Part shown: piece after piece, positions 1-9,454 of the stretch
Position numbering within the stretch: the first letter of the stretch is position 1
Layout: each line of letters starts with the position of its first letter
NCBI GenBank assembly: GCA_964251965.1
Contig: CAXULQ010000002.1
Coordinates: forward strand, 1 to 64,000
DNA length: 64,000 nt
Origin: Mucilaginibacter_A sp964251965
GTDB taxonomy: Bacteria; Bacteroidota; Bacteroidia; Sphingobacteriales; Sphingobacteriaceae
Reading direction: 5' to 3'
Program-made: the position numbers and the translations under genes
The notes under the pieces: generated by a model
The model's input: only the letters and a program-made list of their open reading frames with translations
Databases searched by the model: none
What the model was told of the DNA's origin: nothing

Positions 1-135
1 GCTGACGGTAACACTGGAAAAAACTGTCCTAAAAGATTTATAGAGGAAATTTACTAATTCTAATCGAAATACTAAGCAGTATCAATAAGGGGAGGATTAA
101 GTTGGGTTATTTCTTTTACCACCTCAAATCTTCAC

Positions 136-618
136 TCAAAAAACCTTTAATATTTTAAACTCCTTACCATTCAACTTAAAACTTTCATCAGCTTTTTTTC
201 CTTTTAATTGCAACCCAATTGGCGAAGCTACAGAAATAGCATAGTAACTTTTTCCATCGATAAACAAAGCACCGGCACTAACGGCGAGATAGAAATCGCC
301 CTGGTTGGTTTCTACCAAGCTTCCTGATTGTATAATTGTATGTTTTAAATCAAACCCGATTTGCTGCAACTGGGCTTGCATTTTTCGTGCTTCTAACAAT
401 TGCCTGGAGTTGAGGTTGATTTCCTGCTGCATCATCGCACGGCCGGTTTCGTATTTATCACCAGCACTGCTTTTGGTATCATTTTCTGATGCTTTGCGCG
501 CTTCGGCAATGGCAGTTTCAGCATCTTTTATCCGTGCTAAAATTTGTTCAACACAAAGTTGATAAAGCTGCTGTTTGATGTTCAAGGAGATGTTTTTTTG
601 GATTGTAAAGATGATCAA
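136..618 (-). CDS. GreA/GreB-like C-terminal domain protein
   Basis: A 160-residue protein with a charged, probably coiled N-terminal half (about residues 12-90, rich in A, E, K and Q) and a C-terminal half resembling the GreA/GreB C-terminal domain, with ISVASPIGLQLKGKKADESF near residues 127-146 corresponding to the 'S-P-x-G-xx-L-x-GK' region of that fold. The family binds in the RNA polymerase secondary channel, but small Bacteroidetes members are poorly characterised and often misnamed. No ATG exists near the N-terminus; the start is TTG at 618, or a second TTG at 585. It stands alone, divergent from the small proline-rich gene. Function as an RNA polymerase-binding factor is inferred from the C-terminal similarity only. 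Confidence 0.7.
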   Translation of the reverse strand: MIIFTIQKNISLNIKQQLYQLCVEQILARIKDAETAIAEARKASENDTKSSAGDKYETGRAMMQQEINLNSRQLLEARKMQAQLQQIGFDLKHTIIQSGSLVETNQGDFYLAVSAGALFIDGKSYYAISVASPIGLQLKGKKADESFKLNGKEFKILKVF

Positions 619-683
619 ATCTCTCGGTTAAAACATTCGGCTGCTTTAAAAGTTAGTTTTATGCCGATAAAAGAAGCATCTAC

Positions 684-908
684 ATGAACAACATATCTTT
701 TTACAATACAGCACAACCAGACCCGGAAATTGCACCAGAGCAAGCACCTGAAGAAAACCCAAAACCAGAAATTCCGCAAGAAGACCCTGCACCTTTTCGC
801 TCGCCGGAAAGCCCGGTGCCAGAAAGGTTCCCGGAAGAAACACCTATTCCTGCATATAGCCCGGAATTTCCGGCAACACCTTCACCATCAGAAATACAAC
901 GTTTTTGA
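684..908 (+). CDS. small proline/glutamate-rich protein
   Basis: A 74-residue ORF almost wholly made of Pro, Glu, Ser and Ala, with repeated PEI, PEE, PES and PEF units from residue 13 to the end. It has no signal peptide, membrane segment or known fold, and is probably disordered. Similar short Pro/Glu-rich proteins are common in Sphingobacteriaceae, as far as I recall; no function is known. The ATG lies 4 bases after a copy of the dispersed 12-base motif (668-679), and a strong hairpin terminator follows the stop. Low complexity makes a chance ORF possible, but the regular PE periodicity and clean start-stop-terminator arrangement favour a real gene. Confidence 0.5.
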   Translation: MNNISFYNTAQPDPEIAPEQAPEENPKPEIPQEDPAPFRSPESPVPERFPEETPIPAYSPEFPATPSPSEIQRF

Positions 909-924
909 TTAATTCCTCTAAAAC

Positions 925-962
925 AAAAAAAGCGGCTGAATAATCTTCAACCGCTTTTTTTT
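925..962. terminator. bidirectional hairpin terminator
   Basis: An A-run, stem AGCGG-CTGAA, loop TAAT, TTCAA-CCGCT and a T-run form an intrinsic terminator that reads in both directions. It separates the proline-rich gene (plus strand) from the convergent large peptidase gene (minus strand, stop at 980). A motif copy at 969-980 directly follows. Confidence 0.8.
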
Positions 963-979
963 ATGCCATAAAAGAAGCA

Positions 980-3900
980 TTACCAGCCCGGTGCAAAAGT
1001 TAAACCAAACACAGGTTTTTGTACGTCCGTCCGTTGAAAAGGGATGGCCAGATAAGGCTCCAGCACAAAAGCACCAAACAGGTTTACCCGTAAAGAAATA
1101 CCGGTTGACATAGCCGGAACGCGGTTATAACCAGTTGGATATTCCAACTGCCCAAATCGGTTGTAAACAGGATTGCCTGTGGCATCAGTTAAATACTGAT
1201 TGGCATCGGGTTCTTTTTTAAAGGAGATTTTATCGCCTGCATTCCAGGCCAAACCAGCATCAAAAAATAAATTCAGTTCTGAAAACAGGAATTTTGATTT
1301 GATCTGTGAAAGCCTTTCCGGCCCGGTAAATGGCAGCCGGACTTCAAAATTAAATACAGCGGTACGGCTTCCCTGCAATTGGTCAATGGTAAAATTGCCC
1401 GTATTTCTCGAATTGTTATTATAAAAACTGTTGGCCTCGTATCCTCTGATCAAATACGGATAACCAATAAATAACGGAAACAAAGCCTCACTGCTGTTAC
1501 CAAACCTACCGTAACCATAAACACGGGCTGCAAAAGTAACCGGATTAGTCCGTACATATTTCCGAACATCAATTGTGGGCGCAAAAAATTTGTAATCGCC
1601 AACATTTCCTTCAATACCAATACGATAGCGGTAACCTTCCAAAGGCGAGGCAACGCCAAAATAAGAATTATCGCCAACTAAAGCTGTATTAAGCTGGTAC
1701 AAGGTAAACGGCATCAAATCATAACCTGTTTCCTGCCGATATTGGTCTCTGGAAATTTTCTCGTGTTCTGAATACAAACCGTAAGTAGGTGTAATATAAT
1801 TATTTACCGTTGTGTAGTTGTAATAAGTGCTGTAGCGGTCAACCCGATAATAATATTCCGAAGCACCGGCACCAAATTCAATCCGGGTTACTTTAGAAAA
1901 AGGATAGGAAGTAAAAACCTGCAAAGCATCTTCAAAAGTACGGGTAATATCGTACCGGGATTCGTAAACGCTGGTTGGCTTGTTATTCTGCGTAACCGTA
2001 GTTAAACCCTCCTGATAAGTAGCATATTGGTAAGGAATATGCGATGCGCCAACGCCAAAGTTCCAGCGGCCTTGCTGGTTAATGTAAGCAACTTGGGCAC
2101 CAAAATCATAAATCTGTCCGTTTACTGCTGCGCCTGCATAAATCTGGTTTCGGCCAACAATATCGCTAAACAAACCCTGGATACCACTTGCGAGCCCGGC
2201 ACCAAAACGGCTTACACCTGCACCAACACCACTGCTGGCTAAATAATCTAACTTAAATTGGGGCCTAAAAGGAATGTTATGAATTGAATCGGCAGGGATT
2301 TTTTGGTAAGCCAGAAAATTATTGAGGTTTGTATTGATTAAATCAACACCAACAGATTTAGGCGGCGGAAGCAAAGCTGCATCAAAGTTAAGCGACTGAT
2401 TATCTACAGTTGTAGGTTTAAAATCAGCAACCTTGGCATTATAAATAGTGTATTTTTGGGCACGATAATAAGAATAAACCACATCGTTATTAGCTGATAA
2501 ACTTAGTGCAGGAGAGAACTCGGTGATACCAGAAATACCCGTGAACAAATTAGTCATCTGTTCTGTAGTGGCACTGCCAAGATTGTAACGGTACATGTTG
2601 CGGAAACCATCGCGGTTACTTAGAAAGTAAATGGACTGGTCATCAGCAGAAAAAGCTGGGTTTAAATTATTTGCACCGTTAAAAACAGTAATATCTGTAG
2701 TGGTTTTGGTAGCAAGATCATAAACCGCCAAATTAAACGGTATGGTTTGCGCTAAAGATTGATCGTAAGTAGTCCTGTCGCTGCTAAAAACAATCTTTTT
2801 ACCATCGTGCGAAAAGCTGGGCTGGTAATCGGTGTATTTATCGTTGGTAAGCTGCGTTACTTTCTTTGAAGGAATATTGTAGAGATACAAATCGCTTTGT
2901 CCTTCTGCTAAGGCATTAAAAACAATGTCGTTTCCGTTTGGCGACCACGACAAATTGCTAAACTGTTTTGCTTTGCCCATAGATGCTTCCTGCAAAACCT
3001 GCCCGCTTTTTACATCTACAATTAGCAATTTGTTCCGGCCTTCGTTAAAAACACTGAAAGCAAAACGTTTACCGTCTGGCGACCAGGCACCGGCAGATTC
3101 TATAAAATTAAATTCATCAATATGGGTGTTAGAAACCTTGCTGGTCAGTTTTCGTAAAATTCGGCCGGTTTTGGCATCGGCCAAAAAAAGATCAATCGTA
3201 AAAAGGTTTTTTTCTGATAGAAAAGCAATGTACTTGCCATCCGGACTAATCGCCGGCGCGACGTTCATTTTACCGCTGTTTTTATCATCAATAACCCGCA
3301 GACCGACCGGAACTTGTAAAGTGTCTTTTAAATAAGGTTTATAAGTTGCTTCAATAGAGTTTTTCCACAGGCTTGACAAGGTTTTTTCATCGTAACCAAA
3401 TGTTCTGCGGATGCCATAATCCAAACCAAAACGTGCTGTATTTTTGAAGAAAGGGACAATCACAGAATCGCCGTAAGTAGAACCCATGAACGACCAGAAA
3501 GCCTCGCCGTAACGGTACGGAAAATATTTGCTGCTGGTAGTTAAATCCCTGATACTTGGAATATCTTTATTGAGATAAGCATCACGCATCCACATGGAAG
3601 TATAAGCATCTTTTTTGCCAAGGGAAAGATATTCGGCCATACCTTCGATCATCCACAAAGGCAGGTTGCCCAAATTACCAATGTCACCGCGGGTAGCATT
3701 GTTGTCTAATAAAGCGTGATACTGAAAAGCGTGAACCAATTCGTGCCCTATAACATGCCGTGTAGTTTGGTTAGTTTCCATCAAAGGCATCACCACGCGG
3801 TTTTTTAAACCTTCTGTAACGCCGCCTGTGCCTACGCCAATTTCTCCTTGTATCGCTGTAGTCTGCTCAAAATCAGGATGATCGGCATACAAAATAATGG

Positions 3901-4186
3901 GGTTGAATTTTCTGAAAGTATCCTGGAAAACCTGCTGATGAATGGTGTACCAAAGTTCGGTCTCCTGGGCAAAACGTTTAATTACGCTGTCGTTTTTTAG
4001 GTAATAATAGATCTGGAAATGCGGCGTTTGATAAACCTTAAATTTTAGGTTTTTATACCGCACTTTGTTTTGACCAAAATACTGCGCTTGTGAGTTTTCA
4101 TACGATAAAAACAGTATGCCCAAAATGCAGGAAACGATATAAAATGCTTTTTTAAAAGAGTAACCAAAAGGTTTGTTTTTTTCCAT
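980..4186 (-). CDS. exported peptidase MA-like / PD40 repeat / outer-membrane beta-barrel protein
   Basis: A 1068-residue three-part protein. Residues 1-35 are a signal peptide ending in SQAQ. A gluzincin-type metalloprotease domain follows: HELVH at 148-152 supplies two zinc ligands and the catalytic Glu, and WMIEGMAEY near 179-186 supplies the likely third ligand. Residues about 300-600 hold several TolB/PD40 beta-propeller blades with recurring SPDGK, SHDGKKIVFSSDR and SADDQSIYFLSNRDG units. The last 400 residues are Tyr-, Asn- and Gly-rich with alternating beta strands ending in FAPGW, as in an Omp85/surface-antigen-like barrel. The likely location is the outer membrane, the propeller and protease facing one compartment. 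Substrate unknown. The gene is monocistronic; its stop touches a dispersed motif copy, and its signal sequence contains a motif variant at 4106-4117. Confidence 0.85.
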   Translation of the reverse strand: MEKNKPFGYSFKKAFYIVSCILGILFLSYENSQAQYFGQNKVRYKNLKFKVYQTPHFQIYYYLKNDSVIKRFAQETELWYTIHQQVFQDTFRKFNPIILYADHPDFEQTTAIQGEIGVGTGGVTEGLKNRVVMPLMETNQTTRHVIGHELVHAFQYHALLDNNATRGDIGNLGNLPLWMIEGMAEYLSLGKKDAYTSMWMRDAYLNKDIPSIRDLTTSSKYFPYRYGEAFWSFMGSTYGDSVIVPFFKNTARFGLDYGIRRTFGYDEKTLSSLWKNSIEATYKPYLKDTLQVPVGLRVIDDKNSGKMNVAPAISPDGKYIAFLSEKNLFTIDLFLADAKTGRILRKLTSKVSNTHIDEFNFIESAGAWSPDGKRFAFSVFNEGRNKLLIVDVKSGQVLQEASMGKAKQFSNLSWSPNGNDIVFNALAEGQSDLYLYNIPSKKVTQLTNDKYTDYQPSFSHDGKKIVFSSDRTTYDQSLAQTIPFNLAVYDLATKTTTDITVFNGANNLNPAFSADDQSIYFLSNRDGFRNMYRYNLGSATTEQMTNLFTGISGITEFSPALSLSANNDVVYSYYRAQKYTIYNAKVADFKPTTVDNQSLNFDAALLPPPKSVGVDLINTNLNNFLAYQKIPADSIHNIPFRPQFKLDYLASSGVGAGVSRFGAGLASGIQGLFSDIVGRNQIYAGAAVNGQIYDFGAQVAYINQQGRWNFGVGASHIPYQYATYQEGLTTVTQNNKPTSVYESRYDITRTFEDALQVFTSYPFSKVTRIEFGAGASEYYYRVDRYSTYYNYTTVNNYITPTYGLYSEHEKISRDQYRQETGYDLMPFTLYQLNTALVGDNSYFGVASPLEGYRYRIGIEGNVGDYKFFAPTIDVRKYVRTNPVTFAARVYGYGRFGNSSEALFPLFIGYPYLIRGYEANSFYNNNSRNTGNFTIDQLQGSRTAVFNFEVRLPFTGPERLSQIKSKFLFSELNLFFDAGLAWNAGDKISFKKEPDANQYLTDATGNPVYNRFGQLEYPTGYNRVPAMSTGISLRVNLFGAFVLEPYLAIPFQRTDVQKPVFGLTFAPGW

Positions 4187-4291
4187 AGTTAATTTTATGG
4201 GATGCTTCGTTTATGATACTTTTTTTCGTTTTAAAAATATAACGAGGTTTTAGACGGTTTATTAAACCATAAGTTCAAATAATTAAAAATA

Positions 4292-6592
4292 TTATTGCGG
4301 CTCTGTTTCCGGCATAGTTACCGAAGTGGTATCTATCGGTGCCGCCGTGCTGTCTGTTTTTGTTGTATCTGCTTTAATCCTTGGTGTTGGGCAGTTGTAT
4401 TCTTTCGTGATCTTGCTCCAAGGTTTTGGGAAAGGGCCAGGCTTATAACCTGATTTAGGGTCATCATAAACCTTCTCCATAAAAGCACCAAAAATTGGCA
4501 ATGCAGTACGCGAACCTTCGCCCGTTTGAGAAGTTTTAAAATGGACACTTCTTTCATCGGCACCAACCCAAATTCCGGTAACCAGATCTTTGGTGATGCC
4601 CATATACCAGCCATCGGCATAACCGGAAGACGTGCCCGTTTTGCCGCCAATCTGGTTGTTGTTGTTTTTCCACAAATCGTTGTATTCCCACAAAGCCTGC
4701 GAAGTTCCGCCTGGTTCTTCCATGCCGCCGCGGAACATGTACAACATCAGCCAGGCTGTTTCTTCACTTAAAACTGAGGTTGTTTTGGGCTTAAATTCAG
4801 CTATAACATTGCCATTGTTATCGGTAATTTTCTCAACCAGAATTGGATCGATGCGGTTACCTTTATTTAAAAAAGTACTGTAAGCGCGTACCATTTCGTA
4901 AACAGAAACATCGTTAGAACCCAAAGAAACAGAAGGGACAGATTCTAAATGACTTTCAATGCCGCATTTATGTGCGTATTCTACCACTTTGTCCCAACCT
5001 ACTTTTTCGGTTACTTGTGCGGTGATCGAATTGACTGATTTCCCCATCGCCCAGCGCAAACTCATTTCATTGTAGGAGAAATGGAAATCTGCGTTTTTAG
5101 GTTCCCAAACGTCGGGCTTACCTTCATTGTTAATGTATTTGATGGAAACTGGTTTATCGGTAAACTTATCGCAAGGCGTCATTCCGTTGTCCAGCGCGGC
5201 GCAATAAGCAAAAGGTTTAAAGGTAGAACCAGCCTGGCGTTTCGCCTGGTTTACATGGTCGTATTTAAAGTATTGGTGATCGATTCCGCCAACCCAAACT
5301 TTAATTTTTCCGGTGGATGGCTCAACCGTCATCATACCGGTATTCAGCAAACGTGCGTAATATTTGATGGAATCGAAGGTAGAAAAAGTAGTATCCTGGT
5401 TGCCTTTCCAGGTGAATACGCTCATCCTTTTTTTGCGGTTAAAATAAGCATCAACAGAATCCTGGTTGTTCTTAAACTTTTTTTCAAGCAGATTATAAAT
5501 AGGTAAACGCTGCGCTGCTTTCTGCGGAAAATCGATAATTTCTTTTCCGTCTAAAGTGCGCCACGGGTTTTCTTTTCCCCAAACACCTTCAAAGCGTTTT
5601 TGCAAAGCTTTCATCTTCTCGGCAACTGCTTCTTCTGCAAAACCTTGGAGTCGGGAATCAATGGTGGTGTAAATTTTTAAACCATCGGCATACAAATCGT
5701 AATCGTTATCATCGGACCATTTTTCCAGCCATTTATCCACTGCGGCGCGGATGTAAGAATCTCCCTGCGATTCATTCTCCACATAACTCAAATCTAAAAC
5801 AATCGGAATACTGCTGTAATTATTAAAATCAGCTTTGGTGATGTAGCCATATTTTTCCATTTGCGAAAGCACCACATTACGCCGTTCTTTAGATTTTTCG
5901 GGATTTTTAATGGGATTATAAGTGGAAGTTGCCTTGAGCATACCAATCAACGTAGCAGCTTCGGCAGGATTAACCTGATCCGGGTTTTTATCGAAGTATT
6001 TAAGCGATGCTGTTTTTATGCCGAAAGAATTGTTGCCGAAAGGAACGGTGTTGAAGTACAAAGTCAGGATTTCGTTCTTGCTGTACGCCTGCTCGATTTT
6101 AAATGCCGTTAGCCATTCTTTAAATTTATAAGCAATGGTGCGCAAAACCGGTACATGCGAAATTGGCCCCTGGTATTTCTTTTTCCGGGTTTGAAAAAGG
6201 TTCTTGGCCAACTGCTGTGTAATCGTGCTTGCACCGCGCCTGTCGCCGGTTGCTGTAGAAACCATGCTGCTGAACAAACCATAAAAATCTACGCCGTGAT
6301 GTTTGTAAAAGCGGGTATCTTCTGTGGCAACCAAAGCATGGATCAGATTGGGCGAGATTTTTTGAAATTCTACAGGCGAACGGTTTTCTTTATAATAACG
6401 GCCGATCAGTTTGCCATCCGCAGTATAAACATCGGAAGCAATGGATAAAGTTGGGTTCTTAATGTCTGCCGTATTTGGCGAATGGCCGAACAGCCATAAA
6501 AAGTTTAGCTCAACAGCACAAAAAAGGATGACAACAAAATATACCAGATAAACGAAGTATCGTAAAACCGGATTTTTTATACTTAGAAACAT
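4292..6592 (-). CDS. bifunctional penicillin-binding protein 1A
   Basis: Class A PBP, about 766 residues, which polymerises and cross-links peptidoglycan on the outer face of the inner membrane. One N-terminal membrane segment (residues about 10-35) precedes a GT51 transglycosylase domain with EDTRFYKHHGVD (catalytic Glu 91) and GASTITQQLAKN. The transpeptidase domain carries STFK (456-459, catalytic Ser 456), SVN (519-521) and KTGTS (651-655). The C-terminus is a short Thr/Pro-rich tail. I place the start at ATG 6592 rather than the upstream ATG at 6631, because a TAnnTTTG promoter element lies at 6619-6626 between them and the shorter protein begins just before the membrane anchor. A motif variant is inside the gene at 6007-6018. 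Confidence 0.95.
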   Translation of the reverse strand: MFLSIKNPVLRYFVYLVYFVVILFCAVELNFLWLFGHSPNTADIKNPTLSIASDVYTADGKLIGRYYKENRSPVEFQKISPNLIHALVATEDTRFYKHHGVDFYGLFSSMVSTATGDRRGASTITQQLAKNLFQTRKKKYQGPISHVPVLRTIAYKFKEWLTAFKIEQAYSKNEILTLYFNTVPFGNNSFGIKTASLKYFDKNPDQVNPAEAATLIGMLKATSTYNPIKNPEKSKERRNVVLSQMEKYGYITKADFNNYSSIPIVLDLSYVENESQGDSYIRAAVDKWLEKWSDDNDYDLYADGLKIYTTIDSRLQGFAEEAVAEKMKALQKRFEGVWGKENPWRTLDGKEIIDFPQKAAQRLPIYNLLEKKFKNNQDSVDAYFNRKKRMSVFTWKGNQDTTFSTFDSIKYYARLLNTGMMTVEPSTGKIKVWVGGIDHQYFKYDHVNQAKRQAGSTFKPFAYCAALDNGMTPCDKFTDKPVSIKYINNEGKPDVWEPKNADFHFSYNEMSLRWAMGKSVNSITAQVTEKVGWDKVVEYAHKCGIESHLESVPSVSLGSNDVSVYEMVRAYSTFLNKGNRIDPILVEKITDNNGNVIAEFKPKTTSVLSEETAWLMLYMFRGGMEEPGGTSQALWEYNDLWKNNNNQIGGKTGTSSGYADGWYMGITKDLVTGIWVGADERSVHFKTSQTGEGSRTALPIFGAFMEKVYDDPKSGYKPGPFPKPWSKITKEYNCPTPRIKADTTKTDSTAAPIDTTSVTMPETEPQ

Positions 6593-6618
6593 AGATCTAA
6601 AGGCGTTTTCGAGGTGTA

Positions 6619-6626
6619 CAAACGTA
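6619..6626 (-). promoter_or_regulatory. Bacteroidetes -7 promoter element (TACGTTTG)
   Basis: On the minus strand the octamer TACGTTTG matches TAnnTTTG and lies 26 bases before the ATG at 6592. No convincing -33 TTTG was seen at the usual distance. Confidence 0.4.
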
Positions 6627-6679
6627 AGCAATTATGCCAATTACTTGTATTTGCATTTCCGGTTTCCATATTTGTACGA

Positions 6680-9298
6680 TTAATTGGCTGATGTGTTAGG
6701 CGAAGTACTTTTGATGGGCACAACAGCTTTAACTTCTGCTGCAATTTTTGTAAATGTGCCGCTTACCACTTTACTGGCCATACTGTTTTTAGCAGCAATA
6801 ATCTTGATCGTTGTGGTATTGCTGATGCTGATCGGATTAAGGTATTGTTTGGATTGCAAAGTTGGCGTGCTGCCATCCAAAGTATAATAAATTTTCACGC
6901 TGTCTTGTGCCGATGCTGCCGAAACGGTAATCGGTTTGGTAAAGGTTTTGGAAGGCGAAATGAGATAAGGGTTTACGGTGATCAAATGATCTGAAATAGC
7001 CGAAACCGGTTTTTCCAAATCTGCCATGTACAATTTGTTGGGCAACCTTCCGATAAAAACATCCCAGTTTCCGCCATCGGCCAAATTTTGATACGGTAAA
7101 AACAGCTTGTTGTAAGGCTTGCCGTTCAGTTGCATACCTTGTAAATAAAAACTGTTGGTTGCGTTGCCGGAAGAATTGATGACGAACTTTTTCCCGTTTT
7201 CCAGGTTGATGGTGGCTTTATCAAAAATTGGCAAACCAATCTGGAAGTTGTTCTGGCCAGGCGCAATATTGTAAAACCCCAAAGCATTCATCACGTACCA
7301 GGCACTCATTTGCCCGCAATCCTCATTTCCCGCCAAACCGTCAGGCGCAGCTTTGTACAAAGTGTTCATGATTTTGTTGAGGTAATATTGCGTTTTGTAA
7401 GGATCATCGGTAAAATTATACAAGTAAGCAATGTGATGGCTCGGCTCGTTTCCATGTACATATTGGCCAATCGTTCCAGTAATATCCGGTAAACTTCTGC
7501 CCGTCATCTCCGAACTTGCCGCAAATAAAGCATCCAGTTTGTTTTCCAGGTTTTCTTTTCCGCCCAGCATCGCCGTTAAACCGTTTGCATCCTGCGGCAC
7601 AAAAAACGAAAACTGGTAAGCATTTCCTTCGGTGAAATTATTGTCCACGTCGGAAGGTTTAAACGGAGCGAGCCAGGTTCCATTAGTCCGCGTTTGTACA
7701 AAGCCGGTTTGGTTGTTGTAAACGTTTTTCCAGTTCTGGGCACGTTGAATGTATTCAATATAATCCTGATCGTGTTTTAACATTTTAGCCATTTGGGCGA
7801 TGCACCAATCGTCGTAAGCATATTCCAAAGTTTTGGAAACAGATTCGTTTTCATCTTCGGCCAAAACCAAACCGTTTTTTCGGTAGGAATCCAAGCCGAA
7901 CTGATTTCTGTTTACCGCATCTTTCATCATTTTAAAAGCCTTTTCAGCATCAAATCCGCGTAAACCTTTCGCATAAGCATCCACAATAACCGGGATGGAA
8001 TGGTTGCCAATCATGCAGTAAGTTTCATCAGAAGCCAAAGGCCAAATCGGCAGCAAACCGCTTTGCTCGTTCATCGCCATAAAGCTTTTGATAAAATCTA
8101 TAGTCCGTTTTTTATCAATTAAAAGAAGCAAAGGATGTTCGGCGCGGTACGTGTCCCACAAAGAAAAAACGGTGTAATAATTAAAACCTTCCGCTTTGTG
8201 GATTTGCTGGTCTAGTCCGCGGTATTGTCCGTCCACGTCATTATAAATATTTGGTGCGATCATGCAATGGTACAAAGCCGTGTAAAAAATAGTTTGCTTG
8301 ATGCGGGCGTAATCTACCGTTTTGGTTCTTTGTTGCGTCCTTCCGCCAAAACCGCCGCCTCCAAAACCCATATTTTGTTGTTGTACAGGCGGTAAAACCG
8401 GCGCTCCGCCTTCCACCTGCATTTTAGAAAGCTCCTTTTGCCAGGTATCTTTTGCTTGTTTCATTACTTTTTTAAAGTCGAAATCGGGCACTTCGGCATC
8501 TAAGTTTTTTAAGGCACCTTCGGCACTTACGGATGAAATCCCAACTTTGGAAACCACTTCGCCCGGGTTATCAAACTGGATAAACATTTTAATATTCTTG
8601 CCTTGCAGTTTCTTTTCGCCGTCTTTGATCTGGTCATCTAAAGCAATTCCGTAAGTTTTAAAAGGCTTTGAAAATTTGGCATAAAAGTAAAGCGACTGGT
8701 TTTTTGCCCAGGAAGCCGAACGGCGGTAACCGCGGATTTCGTGATCGTTTACTACTTCGATCCAGGCATCTAAAACTGAATCGCGGTGTTGTAAATCAAT
8801 AATGATGTTTGCTTCTTTGGTAGATGGAAAAGTGTAGCGGTGCATACCAACGCGCAAAGTAGCTGTCAATTCTGCTGTAATATTGTACTTATCCAACTTT
8901 GTGGTGTAATAACCCGGAGAAGCGTCTTCGTTTTTTTTCTGAAAAGCGGAACGGTAATCCTTGTTGTCTAATTGCGGTTTGCCGGTAGTTGGCATAAACA
9001 AAACATCACAATAATCAGGAACGCCGGTGCCGCTTAAATGTGTGTGCGAAAAACCGTAAACCAAAGAATCGGTGGTGTAATAACCGGAACAGCCATCCCA
9101 GCCTTCCAGCCGCGTATCCGGACTTAACTGCACCATTCCGAAAGGCAACACCGCGCCGGGATAAGTATGGCCGTGGCCGCCGGTTCCGATAAACGGATCA
9201 ACTAATTTGGTGTAATCTACTTTTCTTTGTGCCGATGCTTCTTTTATCAGTATAAAAAACAAGGGTAAAAGAAGTATGGTTGGTTTTAGATATTTCAT
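6680..9298 (-). CDS. GH92 family alpha-mannosidase-like glycosidase
   Basis: Predicted exported glycoside hydrolase family 92 enzyme (exo-alpha-mannosidases needing calcium). The mature N-terminus has the family's opening VDPFIGTGGHGHTYPGA and LPFGMVQLSPDT; GNEDCGQMSAWYVMNALGFY lies in the (alpha/alpha)6 catalytic domain. After the catalytic domain there is a chitobiase-C-like beta domain with YYTLDGSTPTL. A Gly/Gln-rich insert (QQQNMGFGGGGFGGRTQQ) interrupts the middle. ATG 9298 is preferred to the upstream ATG 9367 because it begins directly with a signal peptide ending ASAQ. The signal-peptide region contains two opposed copies of the dispersed motif. The C-terminus is Thr/Ser/Asn-rich. 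Substrate is probably a mannan or N-glycan, by family only. Confidence 0.9.
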   Translation of the reverse strand: MKYLKPTILLLPLFFILIKEASAQRKVDYTKLVDPFIGTGGHGHTYPGAVLPFGMVQLSPDTRLEGWDGCSGYYTTDSLVYGFSHTHLSGTGVPDYCDVLFMPTTGKPQLDNKDYRSAFQKKNEDASPGYYTTKLDKYNITAELTATLRVGMHRYTFPSTKEANIIIDLQHRDSVLDAWIEVVNDHEIRGYRRSASWAKNQSLYFYAKFSKPFKTYGIALDDQIKDGEKKLQGKNIKMFIQFDNPGEVVSKVGISSVSAEGALKNLDAEVPDFDFKKVMKQAKDTWQKELSKMQVEGGAPVLPPVQQQNMGFGGGGFGGRTQQRTKTVDYARIKQTIFYTALYHCMIAPNIYNDVDGQYRGLDQQIHKAEGFNYYTVFSLWDTYRAEHPLLLLIDKKRTIDFIKSFMAMNEQSGLLPIWPLASDETYCMIGNHSIPVIVDAYAKGLRGFDAEKAFKMMKDAVNRNQFGLDSYRKNGLVLAEDENESVSKTLEYAYDDWCIAQMAKMLKHDQDYIEYIQRAQNWKNVYNNQTGFVQTRTNGTWLAPFKPSDVDNNFTEGNAYQFSFFVPQDANGLTAMLGGKENLENKLDALFAASSEMTGRSLPDITGTIGQYVHGNEPSHHIAYLYNFTDDPYKTQYYLNKIMNTLYKAAPDGLAGNEDCGQMSAWYVMNALGFYNIAPGQNNFQIGLPIFDKATINLENGKKFVINSSGNATNSFYLQGMQLNGKPYNKLFLPYQNLADGGNWDVFIGRLPNKLYMADLEKPVSAISDHLITVNPYLISPSKTFTKPITVSAASAQDSVKIYYTLDGSTPTLQSKQYLNPISISNTTTIKIIAAKNSMASKVVSGTFTKIAAEVKAVVPIKSTSPNTSAN
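9235..9277. repeat. inverted pair of the dispersed 12-base motif inside a signal-peptide coding region
   Basis: ATGCTTCTTTTA at 9235-9246 faces TAAAAGAAGTAT at 9266-9277, separated by 19 bases, inside the GH92 signal-peptide codons. The first copy encodes the IKEAS part of the signal peptide. Confidence 0.8.
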
Positions 9299-9454
9299 AT
9301 TTAGATCAAGACAATTAAAGTAGAAGCCAATTTTTAAATTTTGTTTAAGATACAAAGCACGGTTCAATAACGGCTTAAAATTATTTTTCGTTTCCCGCAG
9401 ATTGTGACAACAGAAAAATATCAGCGGAAAAATTGTAATTTACAGTCGTAGAAA

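Noticed and set aside
1..135. Possible gene or RNA at the left edge
   Set aside because: No ORF with coding character, no RNA fold; only a weak motif-like TTTCTTTTACCACC near 111-124.
5081..5506. Plus-strand 141-codon ORF opposite PBP1A
   Set aside because: Antisense shadow of the conserved PBP coding sequence; no domain or start signal.
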